Notes: generated by a model from the letters alone, not told the origin. Positions 21,410 to 30,800 are shown, numbered from the stretch's first letter. The stretch: DNA of 36,389 bases from Halorubrum ezzemoulense DSM 17463 (GCF_002114285.1 NZ_NEDJ01000031.1:1-36389), one strand, 5' to 3'. Numbers and translations are program-made.

Positions 21410-23908
21410 TCAGCGCCCGCTCTCGGCGCCGGAACCGCGGAGCCCGTCGTCGAGCCCGAGCCCGACGCGCGAGCCGTACCGGTCCCACACGACGACGAGG
21501 GACGGCACGAGCAGGATCGAACAGAGGTAGGCGTAGAACACGCCCAGCGCGAGCAGGACGCCGAAGTCGCGAAGCAGGGGGATCACCGCGAGCCACAAGA
21601 CGCCAAGCCCGGAGACCGTGGTGAGCATGCTGCCTGTGAGCGCGCCGCCGGTCCCGGCGATGGTGACGTCGAGCGCCTCGTCGATCGGGAGCCCCTCTTG
21701 ATACTCGTCGACGAACCGGTGGACGAAGTGGACGGTGTAGTCCACCCCGAGCCCGATCGACACCGAGAGGATGGGGGCGTTGATCGGCGTCAGCGGGATG
21801 ACGAACAGCCGCATCGACCCGATGAGCAGCCCGACGGTGACGAGGACGGGAACGAGGTTCAGGAAGCCGTAGACGGCCTTCCCCTCCAAGTACGCGTACG
21901 ACAGCGCCAAGAACAGCGCCGTGAGCCCGAAGGCGGCGAACAGGCTCCGGATCGCCGACTCGGTCAGCAGGTCGATCACGGCCTCGTTGACCACGAGGGA
22001 GCCGGTCGGCACCGCTTCGAGCGGCGTGCGCTCGGCGAGGTCGCGCACGTCGGCGACCGCCTCGGAGTCGTCGACGCCAGGTTTGATCGTGAAGTCGACG
22101 CGCGCGCTGCCGCGGTCGGCCGCCACGTATCCTCGGGCGCGGCTCTCCGCGGAGGAGTCCAAGAGCGCGTCGTACACCTCGTCGACGTTGCGGTCGGGCA
22201 CGCCGTTCCCGAGGCGGTCGTTGCGCTCTACCAACGCCGCGAACTCGGGGTCACGCGACGCGCGGTCGTCGATCACGGTGACGACGCTCGTCGCCTGCGC
22301 GCGGCGCTCGTCGGTCGTCGCGAAGGTCTCCGGCGGGTTCCGCGCGGTCCGGTCGATCAGTTCTAGGGCGTCGTCGTCTCTCACCGACTGGTCGATGTAC
22401 AGCGTCACCGACCCCACGAAGTCCTGTTCGAACTCCTCCTCGAACAGCGTCAGCACGTCGAGGAACGTGTAGTCGGTCGGCGCGAACGGCTCTGGCAGCT
22501 CCGCGTACGTCTCCAACCGGTCTTGATCCGGGAAGAAGGCCTCCTGCGAGAACTCCGTGTCCACGCCGGAGCCGTAGGCGCCGCCGGCGGCGCCGCCGAG
22601 GAGGAGGAGCACGACGACCGCGACCGGAGCGATCCGCGAGAGGTCGACGCCGACGCGGCGGACGCGCGCGATCCGCGAGCCGCCGGTGCCGAGCGCGCTC
22701 GCGCCGAACTCCGGGATCGGGAGCCCCTCGCGCCACCGGTCAGAGAACACCTTCGCGGCCGGGAGGAAGACGCCGAAGATGATCAGCGTGAACGTGATCC
22801 CGGCGGCCGCGACGATCCCGAAGTCGCGGTTGGGGTCGAACGGGCTCGCGACGTTGGAGACGAGCCCGAACACGGTGGTGATCGTCACCAGCAGGAAGGC
22901 GATGAGCAGCTGGTCGGTCGTGGTCCGCATCGACCGCTCGATCCCAGCCCCGGTCGCCCGCTCCTCGCGGTAGCGGTTGACGATGTGGATGCCGAAGTCG
23001 ATCCCGACCGCGAGCAGGAGCGGAAACACCGTCACGAGCGAGTTGGAGAAGGGGATCCCGGCGTACCCCATGAACCCGAACGTCCACAGGAGCGACATGA
23101 GCAGTGCTGACAGCCCGATCGCCATGTCGAACGGGTCGCGGTACGAGAAGATCAGGAATCCGACGATCAGGATGAGCGCCGCCGGGAAGACGATGATCGC
23201 GGTGTCGGTCAACAGCGCGGTTATCTCGGACTGGAGGACGCCGTCGCCGAAGAGGATCGCGCTCTCGCCGGCGACGTTGCCCGGGACGGAGTCGACGACG
23301 TCGACGCTGCGGGTCTGGAGCTCCGTCACCCGCGCCGTCGTCGCCGACGCCGGAAGGTCGTACGTGATCCCCACGATCGCGGTGTCGGCCGCCTGCGCGG
23401 TGGGGTTGTAGTCGACGGACACCTGCGCCGCGATCGCGCCCGTCGCGTCGGCGTCGGCGATGGCGGCCCGCAGTTCGGCGGGCGTCGCCTCGGCCACGGC
23501 GTCGCGTCGCTCGGCCGCGCTCGCGGCGGTCGAGTCCAGCTGTCGGGCGACCGCGTCGGCGTGGCTCGACGTCGACGCGACCCGGAGCGTCGACCGCGAC
23601 GCCAGCCGGTGTTGGGTCTCCAAGGTTCGTAGCAGCGCGTCGCGAGAGAGGACGTTGTCGTCGGAGACGATCACCTGCGCGGAGGTGGCGGAGCCGCCGA
23701 TCGACGTCTCGAACTCCTCGTCGATGTCGTCGAGCGCCCGCTGTGCGGGGATGTCCTGCGTGAACTGGTCCGTGCCGGCGTTCGTCTCGATGCCGGTCAG
23801 ACCGCCCGCGAACGCGGCGGTCACGAGGATGAAAACCGCGATGACCGCCAGCGGCCGCTCCGTGACGACGCGGTCGATCTCCTCGATCAGCCGGTCGACG
23901 GCGGTCAC
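21410..23908 (-). CDS. RND superfamily (MMPL-type) transporter
   Basis: This 832-residue protein has the two-fold RND layout: TM1 (about 20-38), a large outward loop (about 40-225), TM2-6, a second TM/loop unit and TM8-12. Both halves keep the proton-relay motif at the fourth helix of each repeat: VGIDFGIHIVNRYREE with Asp304 and His308, and GLGVDYTVHFVHRFVDE with Asp723. Such proteins export lipids or hydrophobic compounds driven by protons. GTG is the start. The COG1361 gene lies 108 bp upstream on the same strand, and a TetR regulator is beyond it, a set that fits an inducible efflux unit. Confidence 0.9.
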   Translation of the reverse strand: MTAVDRLIEEIDRVVTERPLAVIAVFILVTAAFAGGLTGIETNAGTDQFTQDIPAQRALDDIDEEFETSIGGSATSAQVIVSDDNVLSRDALLRTLETQHRLASRSTLRVASTSSHADAVARQLDSTAASAAERRDAVAEATPAELRAAIADADATGAIAAQVSVDYNPTAQAADTAIVGITYDLPASATTARVTELQTRSVDVVDSVPGNVAGESAILFGDGVLQSEITALLTDTAIIVFPAALILIVGFLIFSYRDPFDMAIGLSALLMSLLWTFGFMGYAGIPFSNSLVTVFPLLLAVGIDFGIHIVNRYREERATGAGIERSMRTTTDQLLIAFLLVTITTVFGLVSNVASPFDPNRDFGIVAAAGITFTLIIFGVFLPAAKVFSDRWREGLPIPEFGASALGTGGSRIARVRRVGVDLSRIAPVAVVVLLLLGGAAGGAYGSGVDTEFSQEAFFPDQDRLETYAELPEPFAPTDYTFLDVLTLFEEEFEQDFVGSVTLYIDQSVRDDDALELIDRTARNPPETFATTDERRAQATSVVTVIDDRASRDPEFAALVERNDRLGNGVPDRNVDEVYDALLDSSAESRARGYVAADRGSARVDFTIKPGVDDSEAVADVRDLAERTPLEAVPTGSLVVNEAVIDLLTESAIRSLFAAFGLTALFLALSYAYLEGKAVYGFLNLVPVLVTVGLLIGSMRLFVIPLTPINAPILSVSIGLGVDYTVHFVHRFVDEYQEGLPIDEALDVTIAGTGGALTGSMLTTVSGLGVLWLAVIPLLRDFGVLLALGVFYAYLCSILLVPSLVVVWDRYGSRVGLGLDDGLRGSGAESGR

Positions 23909-24016
23909 GGTCGCCCCGCTGTCCGACGTTCACTCGTCGGCGACGGAAGGCTGGCCGACGGGAAGCGAAGGCGGTGGCGCTCCGTCGCGCGAACGGTGGC
24001 GTGTCCCCTCATCGGA

Positions 24017-25723
24017 TCACCGCCGTCGGTACCAGACGGCGCCGCCGGCCGCGGCGACGACGAGCAGGGCGGCGACGGCGATCAGGCCGACGGGGCGCCC
24101 GCCGTCGTCGACGGCGGCGGTCACCGTGACCGGGACCTGCGTGATGTCGGAGATGCGGTCGTTGCCCCGCTCGTCCTCGTACCGGAAGTCGAGCTCGATC
24201 GGGTGGTCCTCGACGCTCGCCCCCGAAGCGGCGGACACCTCGAACCAGATCTCAGCGGACTCGCCGGGTTCGAGCTCGTCGACGAACGCCTCGTCGTTGA
24301 CCGCCGTCAGCGGGCTGTCGGCGTAGAGTCCGGCGTTGATCGAGGAGAGCGTCTCCGGCCGCCGGTTCGTGATCGTGGCGTTGATTCGCCGGGTCTCGCC
24401 CGCCGTGACGGTGGCGTTCTCGACGGCCAGTTCGAACTCGGGCTGCCGGGGCGCCACCTCGACGCGGCGGGTCTTCTCGACCGAGAGCGTCGCGTCGCCG
24501 CTGTCGTACTCGGTGGTGAACCGGAACTGTCGGGGGCCGGGGTCGGCGCTCCCGCTCACGTCGGCGTCGAAGGTGAAGGTCGCCGACTCGCCGGCCGGGA
24601 TCGTCGGGAGCGCGTACCGGCTCTCGCCGAGGCTCACGCGGTTACTCCCGGAGTCCGCGACGAGGACGGCGTTCTCGACGTCGAGCGGGCCCTCGTTCGT
24701 GATCGTGCCGGAGACCGTGCCGGAGTACCCGACTTCGAGCGTGCCGGAGACGTTGCGCAGCGCGAACGACTGCTCACGGATCGGAACGACGCCGGCGCGG
24801 GCGGCCGCCGCGGTCGCGTCGATTCCGTTCGGGTCGCGGTAGTCGACGGTCGAGGAGAGCGCGTAGGCGCCGCCGGGGAACGACTCCGCCACGGAGGAGT
24901 CGAACGTCACCGTCCGGTTCTCGCCGGGCGCCCAGTCGCCGACGAACGCCTGCCCGCCGCCCTGCCCGAGGGTGACGCCGGGCGCGGTCGTGGTGCCGGA
25001 GACGACCGCGTCGCGCGCGGTCTCGTCGCCGACGTTCGACAGCGTGACGGCCACGTCGCCGCTGCCGCCGACCTGCGCGTCGGTGTCGGTCTCGATGACC
25101 GCGAAGCGGGCGCCGTCGTCGACGACGATGGTCAGGTCGAAGTCCTCGATCCCGCGGCGGTCCTTGTGGTCGTTGAACTCGGGGATGATCTCGAAGGTGT
25201 ACCGGTAGCGGGCCGTCGCCTCGACCTCGTACCGGCCGTCGGGCACGTCGTCGGGCACCGTCACGTCGAGCGGCACGGAGACCGGGCTCGCGGCGGTCCG
25301 AACGTCTCCGACCGGGATCTTGCCGTCCTCTACGTCGATCGGCACGCCGCCGTCGTCGATCTCGAGGGTGAGCCCGCGAGCGGTGGTGACGCGGGAGTCA
25401 AGCTGGTTGCCGATCGACATCTCGCCGGTGTTGACGATGTCGATCGTGAGGGTCGACTCGGCGCCGCTCGGAACCGTCCGCTGGGTGGCGAACAGTTCCA
25501 GCACGGGCGACCCGCGGACCTGTCTGGGGGTCGGATTCGACTCCGTCTGCGCGACGGTGCCGTCGGCGGTCGGACCGTCGACTCCCGACAACGCGGCGAC
25601 GTCGCCGCCGGACGGCGCGCCCGCGCTCGGCGCCGCGGCGCCGGCGAGCGAGACGCCGACGAGCAGTGCGCTCGCCGCGACGACGGCGAGCGCGGCCGTC
25701 GCGAGCCGCGTCGGCCGGCTCAT
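24017..25723 (-). CDS. COG1361 family surface protein with CARDB/NEW3-like repeats
   Basis: This 568-residue protein has a Sec signal peptide (about 1-29), four or so beta-sandwich repeats (for example SPVLELFATQRTVPSGAESTLTIDIVNTGE and PEFELAVENATVTAGETRRINATITNRRPE), and a C-terminal membrane helix followed by YRRR. It would be anchored in the membrane with the repeats outside. COG1361 proteins often sit beside RND transporters in haloarchaea, perhaps as a periplasmic-side partner. The ATG is preceded by Shine-Dalgarno GGAGGTGA and a leader of roughly 78 nt. It is probably cotranscribed with the RND gene. Confidence 0.85.
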   Translation of the reverse strand: MSRPTRLATAALAVVAASALLVGVSLAGAAAPSAGAPSGGDVAALSGVDGPTADGTVAQTESNPTPRQVRGSPVLELFATQRTVPSGAESTLTIDIVNTGEMSIGNQLDSRVTTARGLTLEIDDGGVPIDVEDGKIPVGDVRTAASPVSVPLDVTVPDDVPDGRYEVEATARYRYTFEIIPEFNDHKDRRGIEDFDLTIVVDDGARFAVIETDTDAQVGGSGDVAVTLSNVGDETARDAVVSGTTTAPGVTLGQGGGQAFVGDWAPGENRTVTFDSSVAESFPGGAYALSSTVDYRDPNGIDATAAAARAGVVPIREQSFALRNVSGTLEVGYSGTVSGTITNEGPLDVENAVLVADSGSNRVSLGESRYALPTIPAGESATFTFDADVSGSADPGPRQFRFTTEYDSGDATLSVEKTRRVEVAPRQPEFELAVENATVTAGETRRINATITNRRPETLSSINAGLYADSPLTAVNDEAFVDELEPGESAEIWFEVSAASGASVEDHPIELDFRYEDERGNDRISDITQVPVTVTAAVDDGGRPVGLIAVAALLVVAAAGGAVWYRRR

Positions 25724-25725
25724 CG

Positions 25726-25733
25726 GTCACCTC
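25726..25733 (-). promoter_or_regulatory. Shine-Dalgarno site of the COG1361 gene
   Basis: The minus strand reads GGAGGTGA three bases before the ATG at 25723. It is one of few strong ribosome-binding sites here, matching the long leader of this transcript. Confidence 0.65.
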
Positions 25734-25825
25734 CGCCGTCGCTTGGGGTGCGTTTGGTCGCGAACGGCGACCGGTCGTACCGCGGCGGAGCGTGACGAGT
25801 CATAGGTTCCTGTCAGTCGCCATCG

Positions 25826-25833
25826 ACATAAGC
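25826..25833 (-). promoter_or_regulatory. TATA-like element of the COG1361-RND operon
   Basis: The minus strand reads CGCTTATG, giving a start of transcription near 25802. It lies only 8 bp from the palindrome at 25842-25851. Confidence 0.4.
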
Positions 25834-25836
25834 GTG

Positions 25837-25852
25837 TTGAATGAACGTTCAA
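25837..25852. promoter_or_regulatory. Probable TetR operator between divergent promoters
   Basis: TGAACGTTCA (25842-25851) is a perfect palindrome, and the wider site TTGAATGAACGTTCAA adds flanking TTGAA/TTCAA half-sites. It lies between the TATA boxes of the TetR gene and the COG1361-RND operon, so one bound regulator could control both. Confidence 0.65.
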
Positions 25853-25860
25853 TCAGGGCC

Positions 25861-25868
25861 GATATATA
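25861..25868 (+). promoter_or_regulatory. TATA box of the TetR gene
   Basis: GATATATA is centred about 25 nt from the ATG at 25890, giving a leaderless transcript. Confidence 0.65.
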
Positions 25869-25889
25869 GTCGGCGCCAGTATCCAGAAC

Positions 25890-26636
25890 ATGGACGGACC
25901 GTTCGCGGAGCCGACGAACACGCGGGAAGCGATCCTCGGCGCGGCGTTCCGCGCGCTCCGGAAGCACGGGTACGCGAGCGTCACGATCCAGCGGATCGGC
26001 GACGAGTTCGACAAGAGCCCGTCGCTGGTGTACCACCACTACGACGGCAAAGACGACCTGCTCGTCGACCTCATGGGGTTCCTGCTCGACGAGTTCGAGG
26101 CCTCGATTTCCGACAGCGGCGACCCCCCGCCCGTCAGCGGCGGCGACTCGCAGCCGGTCGACGAGTCGGCTCCGAGCGCGAACAGCGACGGCGCCGAGGC
26201 GCCTCCGGAGCGCTCGGCCCGGGACGAGCTCGACATCTACCTCACGGCAGCGGTCGATCCCGCGTCCCTCGACGGCGCCTACGCACCGGACGCGCAGTTC
26301 GTCACGGTGATGACGGAGCTCCGCGCGCAGGCCGCGAACGACGAGGCGTACCGCGAGCACTTCGACCGCAGCGACCGGGTCTTCGGCGAGTACCTAGAGC
26401 GGCTCGTCCGCGAGGCCGCGGCCGAGACGGAGGCGCCCGACGGGCACGCAGCGGGAGCCAGCCCACCATCGGTACCTGTTGAGGAGGTCGTTGCGACCCT
26501 CCAGACGTTCGCGACCGGGGGGATGTTCCGCTGGACGACGACCAACGGAGGAGCCTGGGTCGACGATTCCCGCGCCGGGATCGACGGGTACCTCGAACGG
26601 GTCCTGCCGCTGGTGGAGACGGACGAAGCGGACTGA
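25890..26636 (+). CDS. TetR/AcrR family transcriptional regulator
   Basis: This 248-residue protein has a clear N-terminal TetR helix-turn-helix (about 11-58: TREAILGAAFRALRKHGYASVTIQRIGDEFDKSPSLVYHHYDGKDDLLVDLM). An acidic Ser/Pro/Gly-rich insertion (about 76-108) precedes the all-helical ligand and dimer domain, and a second flexible insertion (about 182-195) lies within it. TetR proteins usually repress and are released by a small ligand. The divergent surface protein and RND exporter, with a palindrome between, point to self-control plus control of export. The ligand is unknown. Confidence 0.9.
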   Translation: MDGPFAEPTNTREAILGAAFRALRKHGYASVTIQRIGDEFDKSPSLVYHHYDGKDDLLVDLMGFLLDEFEASISDSGDPPPVSGGDSQPVDESAPSANSDGAEAPPERSARDELDIYLTAAVDPASLDGAYAPDAQFVTVMTELRAQAANDEAYREHFDRSDRVFGEYLERLVREAAAETEAPDGHAAGASPPSVPVEEVVATLQTFATGGMFRWTTTNGGAWVDDSRAGIDGYLERVLPLVETDEAD

Positions 26637-26696
26637 GTTCGCTCTCGGCGGCGACTGGCCTCGTTTCCGGCGGCTGCCGGGAGGAAGGGGACCGGT

Positions 26697-27398
26697 TCAG
26701 CGGTCGGTGACGCCGTCGGCGTCCATCTTGGAGACCTCCTCTTCGAGCCACTCGCGGAGCCACTTCACGCGTTTGATCCGCTGGTGGGCGATGCTCTCGG
26801 CGGTGTCGGAGACGACGCGGTCGGTATGGTCGTGCGCTCGCTGGAGCACGCGGTCGACCATCTTCGCGGAGTCCATGTGCGTGCGCGACTCGTACCCCAT
26901 GCGCAACAGCATGAGGACCGCGCCGTTGGCGCCGACCTTGTCGAGCACGTCGGCCTCGATCAGACACCGGCTCTCGAGGGGCACGTCGTCGAGGTCGCCG
27001 GTGTACGAGTGGTCGACGACCGCCCCGCACACCTCCTCGATGAACGACTCGGGGTAGTTGCCGCGGCTCTGGAGGTACTCGCGGGTGACGCGCGCGCCGG
27101 CCTCCGCGTGGACGTCCTGCTCCGCCTCCAGCTTGGCGACGTCGTGAAAGACGGCCGCGACGCGGACCACGTCCACGTCGGCGCCCTCCGCCTCGGCGAT
27201 CTCTGTCGCGAGGTCGACGACGTTGAGGATGTGGTTGAACCGGTACGACGCCGAGTGCCAGGGGTACCAGCGCATGCGCCCGCCGTCGTCCTCGCTTTCG
27301 ACGCTGGCCGCGAGGTAGTCGCGGACGAAGCCTTTCATCTCCTCGAAATCCTCGTCGCTCACCTCCGTTTCCTTAATTTCGACGCCCACCGGGACCAC
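26697..27398 (-). CDS. HD domain-containing phosphohydrolase
   Basis: This 233-residue cytosolic protein carries an HD domain with metal ligands His56 (FNHILNVV), His85-Asp86 (AAVFHDVAKLE) and Asp150 (IEADVLDKVGANG). His130 in VVDHSYTG is another possible ligand. The layout is like YfbR/YedJ-type metal-dependent phosphohydrolases; the substrate is unknown. The start is uncertain. GTG 27398 is used because a TATA-like GGTAATGAATC (minus strand, about 27417-27427) lies about 25 nt upstream. Internal GTG 27362 and ATG 27338 remain possible, as the first 14 residues look non-essential. Confidence 0.82.
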   Translation of the reverse strand: MVPVGVEIKETEVSDEDFEEMKGFVRDYLAASVESEDDGGRMRWYPWHSASYRFNHILNVVDLATEIAEAEGADVDVVRVAAVFHDVAKLEAEQDVHAEAGARVTREYLQSRGNYPESFIEEVCGAVVDHSYTGDLDDVPLESRCLIEADVLDKVGANGAVLMLLRMGYESRTHMDSAKMVDRVLQRAHDHTDRVVSDTAESIAHQRIKRVKWLREWLEEEVSKMDADGVTDR

Positions 27399-27540
27399 CT
27401 CGGGCGAAAAGATCGTGATTCATTACCGTAGGCGAGGAGCGTTTCGGTCTTAGGCGTTACGACGGAGTCTTCGGGCGCGAGACGGCCGTCGCTAGCGGCC
27501 GCCTTCCGGCGATGCGGCGAGCGTTGACGCGACGCGAGAC

Positions 27541-27549
27541 GCTTAACAG
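27541..27549 (+). promoter_or_regulatory. TATA-like element of the CDF transporter gene
   Basis: GCTTAACAG is centred 27 nt before the ATG at 27572. Confidence 0.5.
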
Positions 27550-27571
27550 GGTCGCGGGCGCACCGACTGCT

Positions 27572-28525
27572 ATGTTGAGTCCCTTCGGGAACGACGACCG
27601 CGCTCGGTTCCAGCGGGCCGCGGCGGTGAACGTCGCGGGCAACGCGGCGAAGATAGCCGTCGTGGGCGCGACGGGGCTCGCGTTCAACAGCGTGGCGCTG
27701 CTGGCCGACGCCGCGCACTCCGTCGCCGACCTCGTCGCCAGCGCGGTCGTGTTCGTCTGGGGGGGATCGCGGTACGAGAGCGCGGACGAGACGCACCCGC
27801 ACGGCCACCAGCGGATCGAGCCGCTGACGGCGCTGTTCGTCGGCGCGACGGTGGCGGTCCTCGGGCTGCTCCTGTTGCGCGAGTCCGTGCTCGGGTTCGT
27901 CGGCCCGGTGGAGGTGCGGGCGAGCCTCCTCCTCGTCGGGGCGCTGCTGTTCGCGATGGCGGACATGTACCTGCTGTATCGGTACACGGAACTGGTGAAC
28001 GCCGACCTGGGCTCGACGGCGCTCGCCGCCCTCGCGGTCGACTGTCTCAACGACATCTACACCACGATCGCCGCCCTGGTCGGCGTGTTCGGCGTGTTCC
28101 TGAACGTGCCCGTTCTCGATCCCGTCGCCGGCGCGCTCGTCAGCCTCCTCGTCGTCTACCAGGGGATCGAGATCGGCCGCGAGAACGTCACGTACCTCGT
28201 CGGGGGCGCGCCGCCGCCGGGCGACCGCGAGCGCGTGGTCGCCGCCCTCCGCGACAACCCCGCCGTCGAGGGCGTCCACGACCTGACCGTGTTCTACGAC
28301 GGAACCGACCTAGAGGTCGAGGTCCACGTCGAGGTCGACGGGGAGATGACGCTCCGAGAGGCCCACAGCGTGGAGACGGAGCTCGTCACGACCCTGCGCG
28401 GACTGGAGGACGTCGGCGACGTCCACGTCCACCTCGATCCGTCCGGCCTCGGCGAGTGGAAGGACGCGCCGGAGGCGCCCGACTCCGCGGCCGATCGCGG
28501 GGACGACGCCGGCCCGCGAGAGTGA
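27572..28525 (+). CDS. Cation diffusion facilitator (CDF) family transporter
   Basis: This 317-residue protein has six membrane helices and a C-terminal cytoplasmic domain. Metal-site residues are in TM2 (LADAAHSVADL) and TM5 (LAVDCLNDIYTT), a HPHGHQRIEPL segment follows TM2, and the C-terminal domain contains HVHVEVDGEMTLREAH and VHVHLDP. CDF proteins exchange Zn2+, Mn2+, Fe2+ or Co2+ for protons, usually exporting metal. The TM2 His-Asp and TM5 Asp-Asp pattern is compatible with zinc but does not prove it. ATG 27572 is supported by a TATA-like GCTTAACAG 27 nt upstream; the longer frame from 27512 is unlikely. Confidence 0.9.
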   Translation: MLSPFGNDDRARFQRAAAVNVAGNAAKIAVVGATGLAFNSVALLADAAHSVADLVASAVVFVWGGSRYESADETHPHGHQRIEPLTALFVGATVAVLGLLLLRESVLGFVGPVEVRASLLLVGALLFAMADMYLLYRYTELVNADLGSTALAALAVDCLNDIYTTIAALVGVFGVFLNVPVLDPVAGALVSLLVVYQGIEIGRENVTYLVGGAPPPGDRERVVAALRDNPAVEGVHDLTVFYDGTDLEVEVHVEVDGEMTLREAHSVETELVTTLRGLEDVGDVHVHLDPSGLGEWKDAPEAPDSAADRGDDAGPRE

Positions 28526-28592
28526 CCGTCGGCGGGGGTCCGAAACCGCCGGTGTCGTGCGGGTTTTGCCCCCTCGTCACGTACAGATCGGT

Positions 28593-29327
28593 ATGCTCGG
28601 TCGCCGCTGGCTGGAGATGACGTGGCGGGACGGACTGTTCGCACACTGGCCCGTCGACCCGTCGACCGTCGCCGCGGCGCTGCCCGACGGGCTCTCGGTC
28701 GCGACTCACGACGGCGACGCGTACCTCGGCGTCGTCCCGTTCGTGATGGAGGACATCCGTCCGCGCGGGGTCCCGCGAGGGCTGTCGTTCCCCGAACTCA
28801 ACCTCCGGACCTACGTCGAGGGGCCGAACGGTCCCGGCGTCTACTTCCACAGCCTCGACGCCGACGATCGTCTCGGCGTCGCGGTCGCCCGCGGGCTGTT
28901 CCGGCTCCCGTACTACCGCGCCGAGACCGACGTTCGGGGCACCGCGGCGAGCGGCGGCGCGGGGCAGGGAGGCGTCGACGCGGACGCGCGCGACGCCGTC
29001 CGCTTCGCGAGCCGTCGCGTCCACGAGGGCGTCCCGCACGCGCGGTTCGACGCGACCTACGCGCCGGCCGGCGAGGCGTTCACCCCGGATATCGGGTCGC
29101 TGCCGGCGTTTTTACTGGAGAACTACCGGTTCTACACCGCGGGAGAGAGCGGGCGGCTGTACGTGGGCAAGATCGAACACGACCCGTGGACGCTGCGGCC
29201 GGCCGAGGCGGATATCCGGGCGAACACGCTGTTCGCGGCGAACGGCTTCGAGGCCCCCGACGGCGACCCGATCCTCCACTACGCCGAGCCGATCGCGGTC
29301 ACCGCCGACCGGATCAGGCGGGCCTGA
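28593..29327 (+). CDS. DUF2071 (YqjF) family protein
   Basis: This 244-residue soluble protein matches the DUF2071/YqjF family. It opens with WLEMTWRDGLFAHWPVDPSTVAAALPDGLSV, then has YLGVVPFVMEDIRPRGVP, FPELNLRTYV, GVYFHSLDADDRL and late FLLENYRFYT with KIEHDPWTL. The fold is related to acetoacetate-decarboxylase-like beta barrels, but no enzymatic activity is established for this group. An acidic Gly-rich insertion near 118-135 looks like a haloarchaeal loop. The ATG at 28593 follows a TATA-like GGGTTTTGC (about 28 nt upstream) and begins 67 bp after the CDF stop. Confidence 0.88.
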   Translation: MLGRRWLEMTWRDGLFAHWPVDPSTVAAALPDGLSVATHDGDAYLGVVPFVMEDIRPRGVPRGLSFPELNLRTYVEGPNGPGVYFHSLDADDRLGVAVARGLFRLPYYRAETDVRGTAASGGAGQGGVDADARDAVRFASRRVHEGVPHARFDATYAPAGEAFTPDIGSLPAFLLENYRFYTAGESGRLYVGKIEHDPWTLRPAEADIRANTLFAANGFEAPDGDPILHYAEPIAVTADRIRRA

Positions 29328-29372
29328 CGCCGAGCGGAGCGTCCGCGGCCGGAAGCGACCGCGACCAGCCGG

Positions 29373-30668
29373 CTACGGGAACAGCCCGCGGTACTCGTGG
29401 GCCTTCGCGGTGCGCTCCAAGGCGAGCGTGTAGGCGGCGGTCCGCAGGTCGGGGAGCTCCTTCGTGTCGTACTGTTCGACGGTCTTGTCGAAGGCGCTCC
29501 CGATGCGCCGCTCAAGCTCGGCGTTAACCGTCTCCAGCGGCCACGAGAACTCCTGCGCGTTCTGGACCCATTCCAGGTAGGAGACGATGACGCCGCCCGC
29601 GTTCGCGAGGATGTCCGGCACGACTTGGATGTCGCGCTCGGTGAGCGCCTTGTCGGCCGCGACGGTCGTCGGGCCGTTCGCCGCCTCGACGACCGCCGAC
29701 GCACGGAGGTCGTCGACGTTGTCGGCGGTGATCACGCCCTCGACGGCGGCCGGGATGAGCACGTCGACGTCGAGCGTGAGCAGCTCCGCGTTGGTGATCT
29801 GGTCGGGGTCGTCCCAGCGGGAGTCGGCGGTGCTCGCGCCGCCGCGGATCTCGCCCGCGACATACTCCTCGACCAGTCCGCCGGCGTCGACGTGCGCGCC
29901 GAGCGCGGCCACGTCGAGCCCGTCGGGGTCGTAGGCCGCGCCCGACACGTCCGAGGTGGCGACCACGTTGGCGCCCCCCTCGTCGAGGAGTCGGGCCGCG
30001 TTCGACCCGACGTTCCCGAATCCCTGAATCGCGATCGTCGCGTCCGACAGGTCGCGGTCGAGGTACTCGAAGAGCCGCTCCGTGACGAGCGAGACGCCGC
30101 GACCGGTCGCCTCTACGCGACCCGGCGTCCCGCCGATCTCAAGCGGCTTCCCGGTGACGACCTGCGGGACGGAGTACCCCTCGTACATCGAGTAGGTGTC
30201 CATCATCCACGCCATCGTCTGCGGGTTCGTGTTCATGTCCGGCGCGGGCACGTCGATCTCGGGACCGATCATCCGACGGATCCCCTCGGTGTACCGCCGG
30301 GTGAGCCGTTCGAGGTCGCGTTCGGTGAGGTCTTTCGGTTCGCAGATCACGCCGCCTTTGGCGCCTCCGTACGGGAGGTCGACCAGGGCAGTCTTCCACG
30401 TCATCCACCCGGCGAGCGCCTCGACCTCTCGCTGCGTGACCGTCGGGTGGAACCGAACGCCGCCCTTGAACGGCCCGCGGGCGCTGTCGAACTGACAGCG
30501 GTACCCCTCGAACACCTCGACCTCCCCGGACTCCAGCTCCACCGGGAGCGTCACCTTCAGCGTGCGTTCCGGGTGCTTGAGCCGCTCGAACACCCCGTGG
30601 TCCACGTCTGCGTACTCCTCGGCGCGGTCCATCTGGGCGAGCATGTTCTCGAACGGATCGTCGGCCAT
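29373..30668 (-). CDS. gdhA: Glutamate dehydrogenase
   Basis: This 431-residue enzyme interconverts glutamate and 2-oxoglutarate plus ammonia. Substrate residues are Lys68 (GPFKGG), Lys92 (WKTALVDLPYGGAKGG), catalytic Lys104 and Asp144 (PAPDM). The Rossmann motif GFGNVGS is at 216-222, followed by TSDVSG, and the C-terminal ILANAGGVIVSYLEWVQN closes the family pattern. Length is typical of hexameric archaeal forms. A longer open frame exists, but TATA-like CCAATATCAC 27 nt from ATG 30668 fixes the start. NAD versus NADP use cannot be settled here. It could complete the proline-to-2-oxoglutarate route begun by genes at 587-4318. Confidence 0.94.
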   Translation of the reverse strand: MADDPFENMLAQMDRAEEYADVDHGVFERLKHPERTLKVTLPVELESGEVEVFEGYRCQFDSARGPFKGGVRFHPTVTQREVEALAGWMTWKTALVDLPYGGAKGGVICEPKDLTERDLERLTRRYTEGIRRMIGPEIDVPAPDMNTNPQTMAWMMDTYSMYEGYSVPQVVTGKPLEIGGTPGRVEATGRGVSLVTERLFEYLDRDLSDATIAIQGFGNVGSNAARLLDEGGANVVATSDVSGAAYDPDGLDVAALGAHVDAGGLVEEYVAGEIRGGASTADSRWDDPDQITNAELLTLDVDVLIPAAVEGVITADNVDDLRASAVVEAANGPTTVAADKALTERDIQVVPDILANAGGVIVSYLEWVQNAQEFSWPLETVNAELERRIGSAFDKTVEQYDTKELPDLRTAAYTLALERTAKAHEYRGLFP

Positions 30669-30690
30669 GGCGACCACGACTCGATCGTTC

Positions 30691-30700
30691 GTGATATTGG
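30691..30700 (-). promoter_or_regulatory. TATA box of glutamate dehydrogenase
   Basis: The minus strand reads CCAATATCAC, centred 27 nt upstream of the ATG at 30668. Confidence 0.6.
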
Positions 30701-30800
30701 TTTCGGCAAGTTTCTCTTTTGATAGATGATAACAATCACGGCAATCGACGCCCGCGGATCGGCGCTCGCACGTCGAAGCCTTCCGGCCACGTCCGACCGG

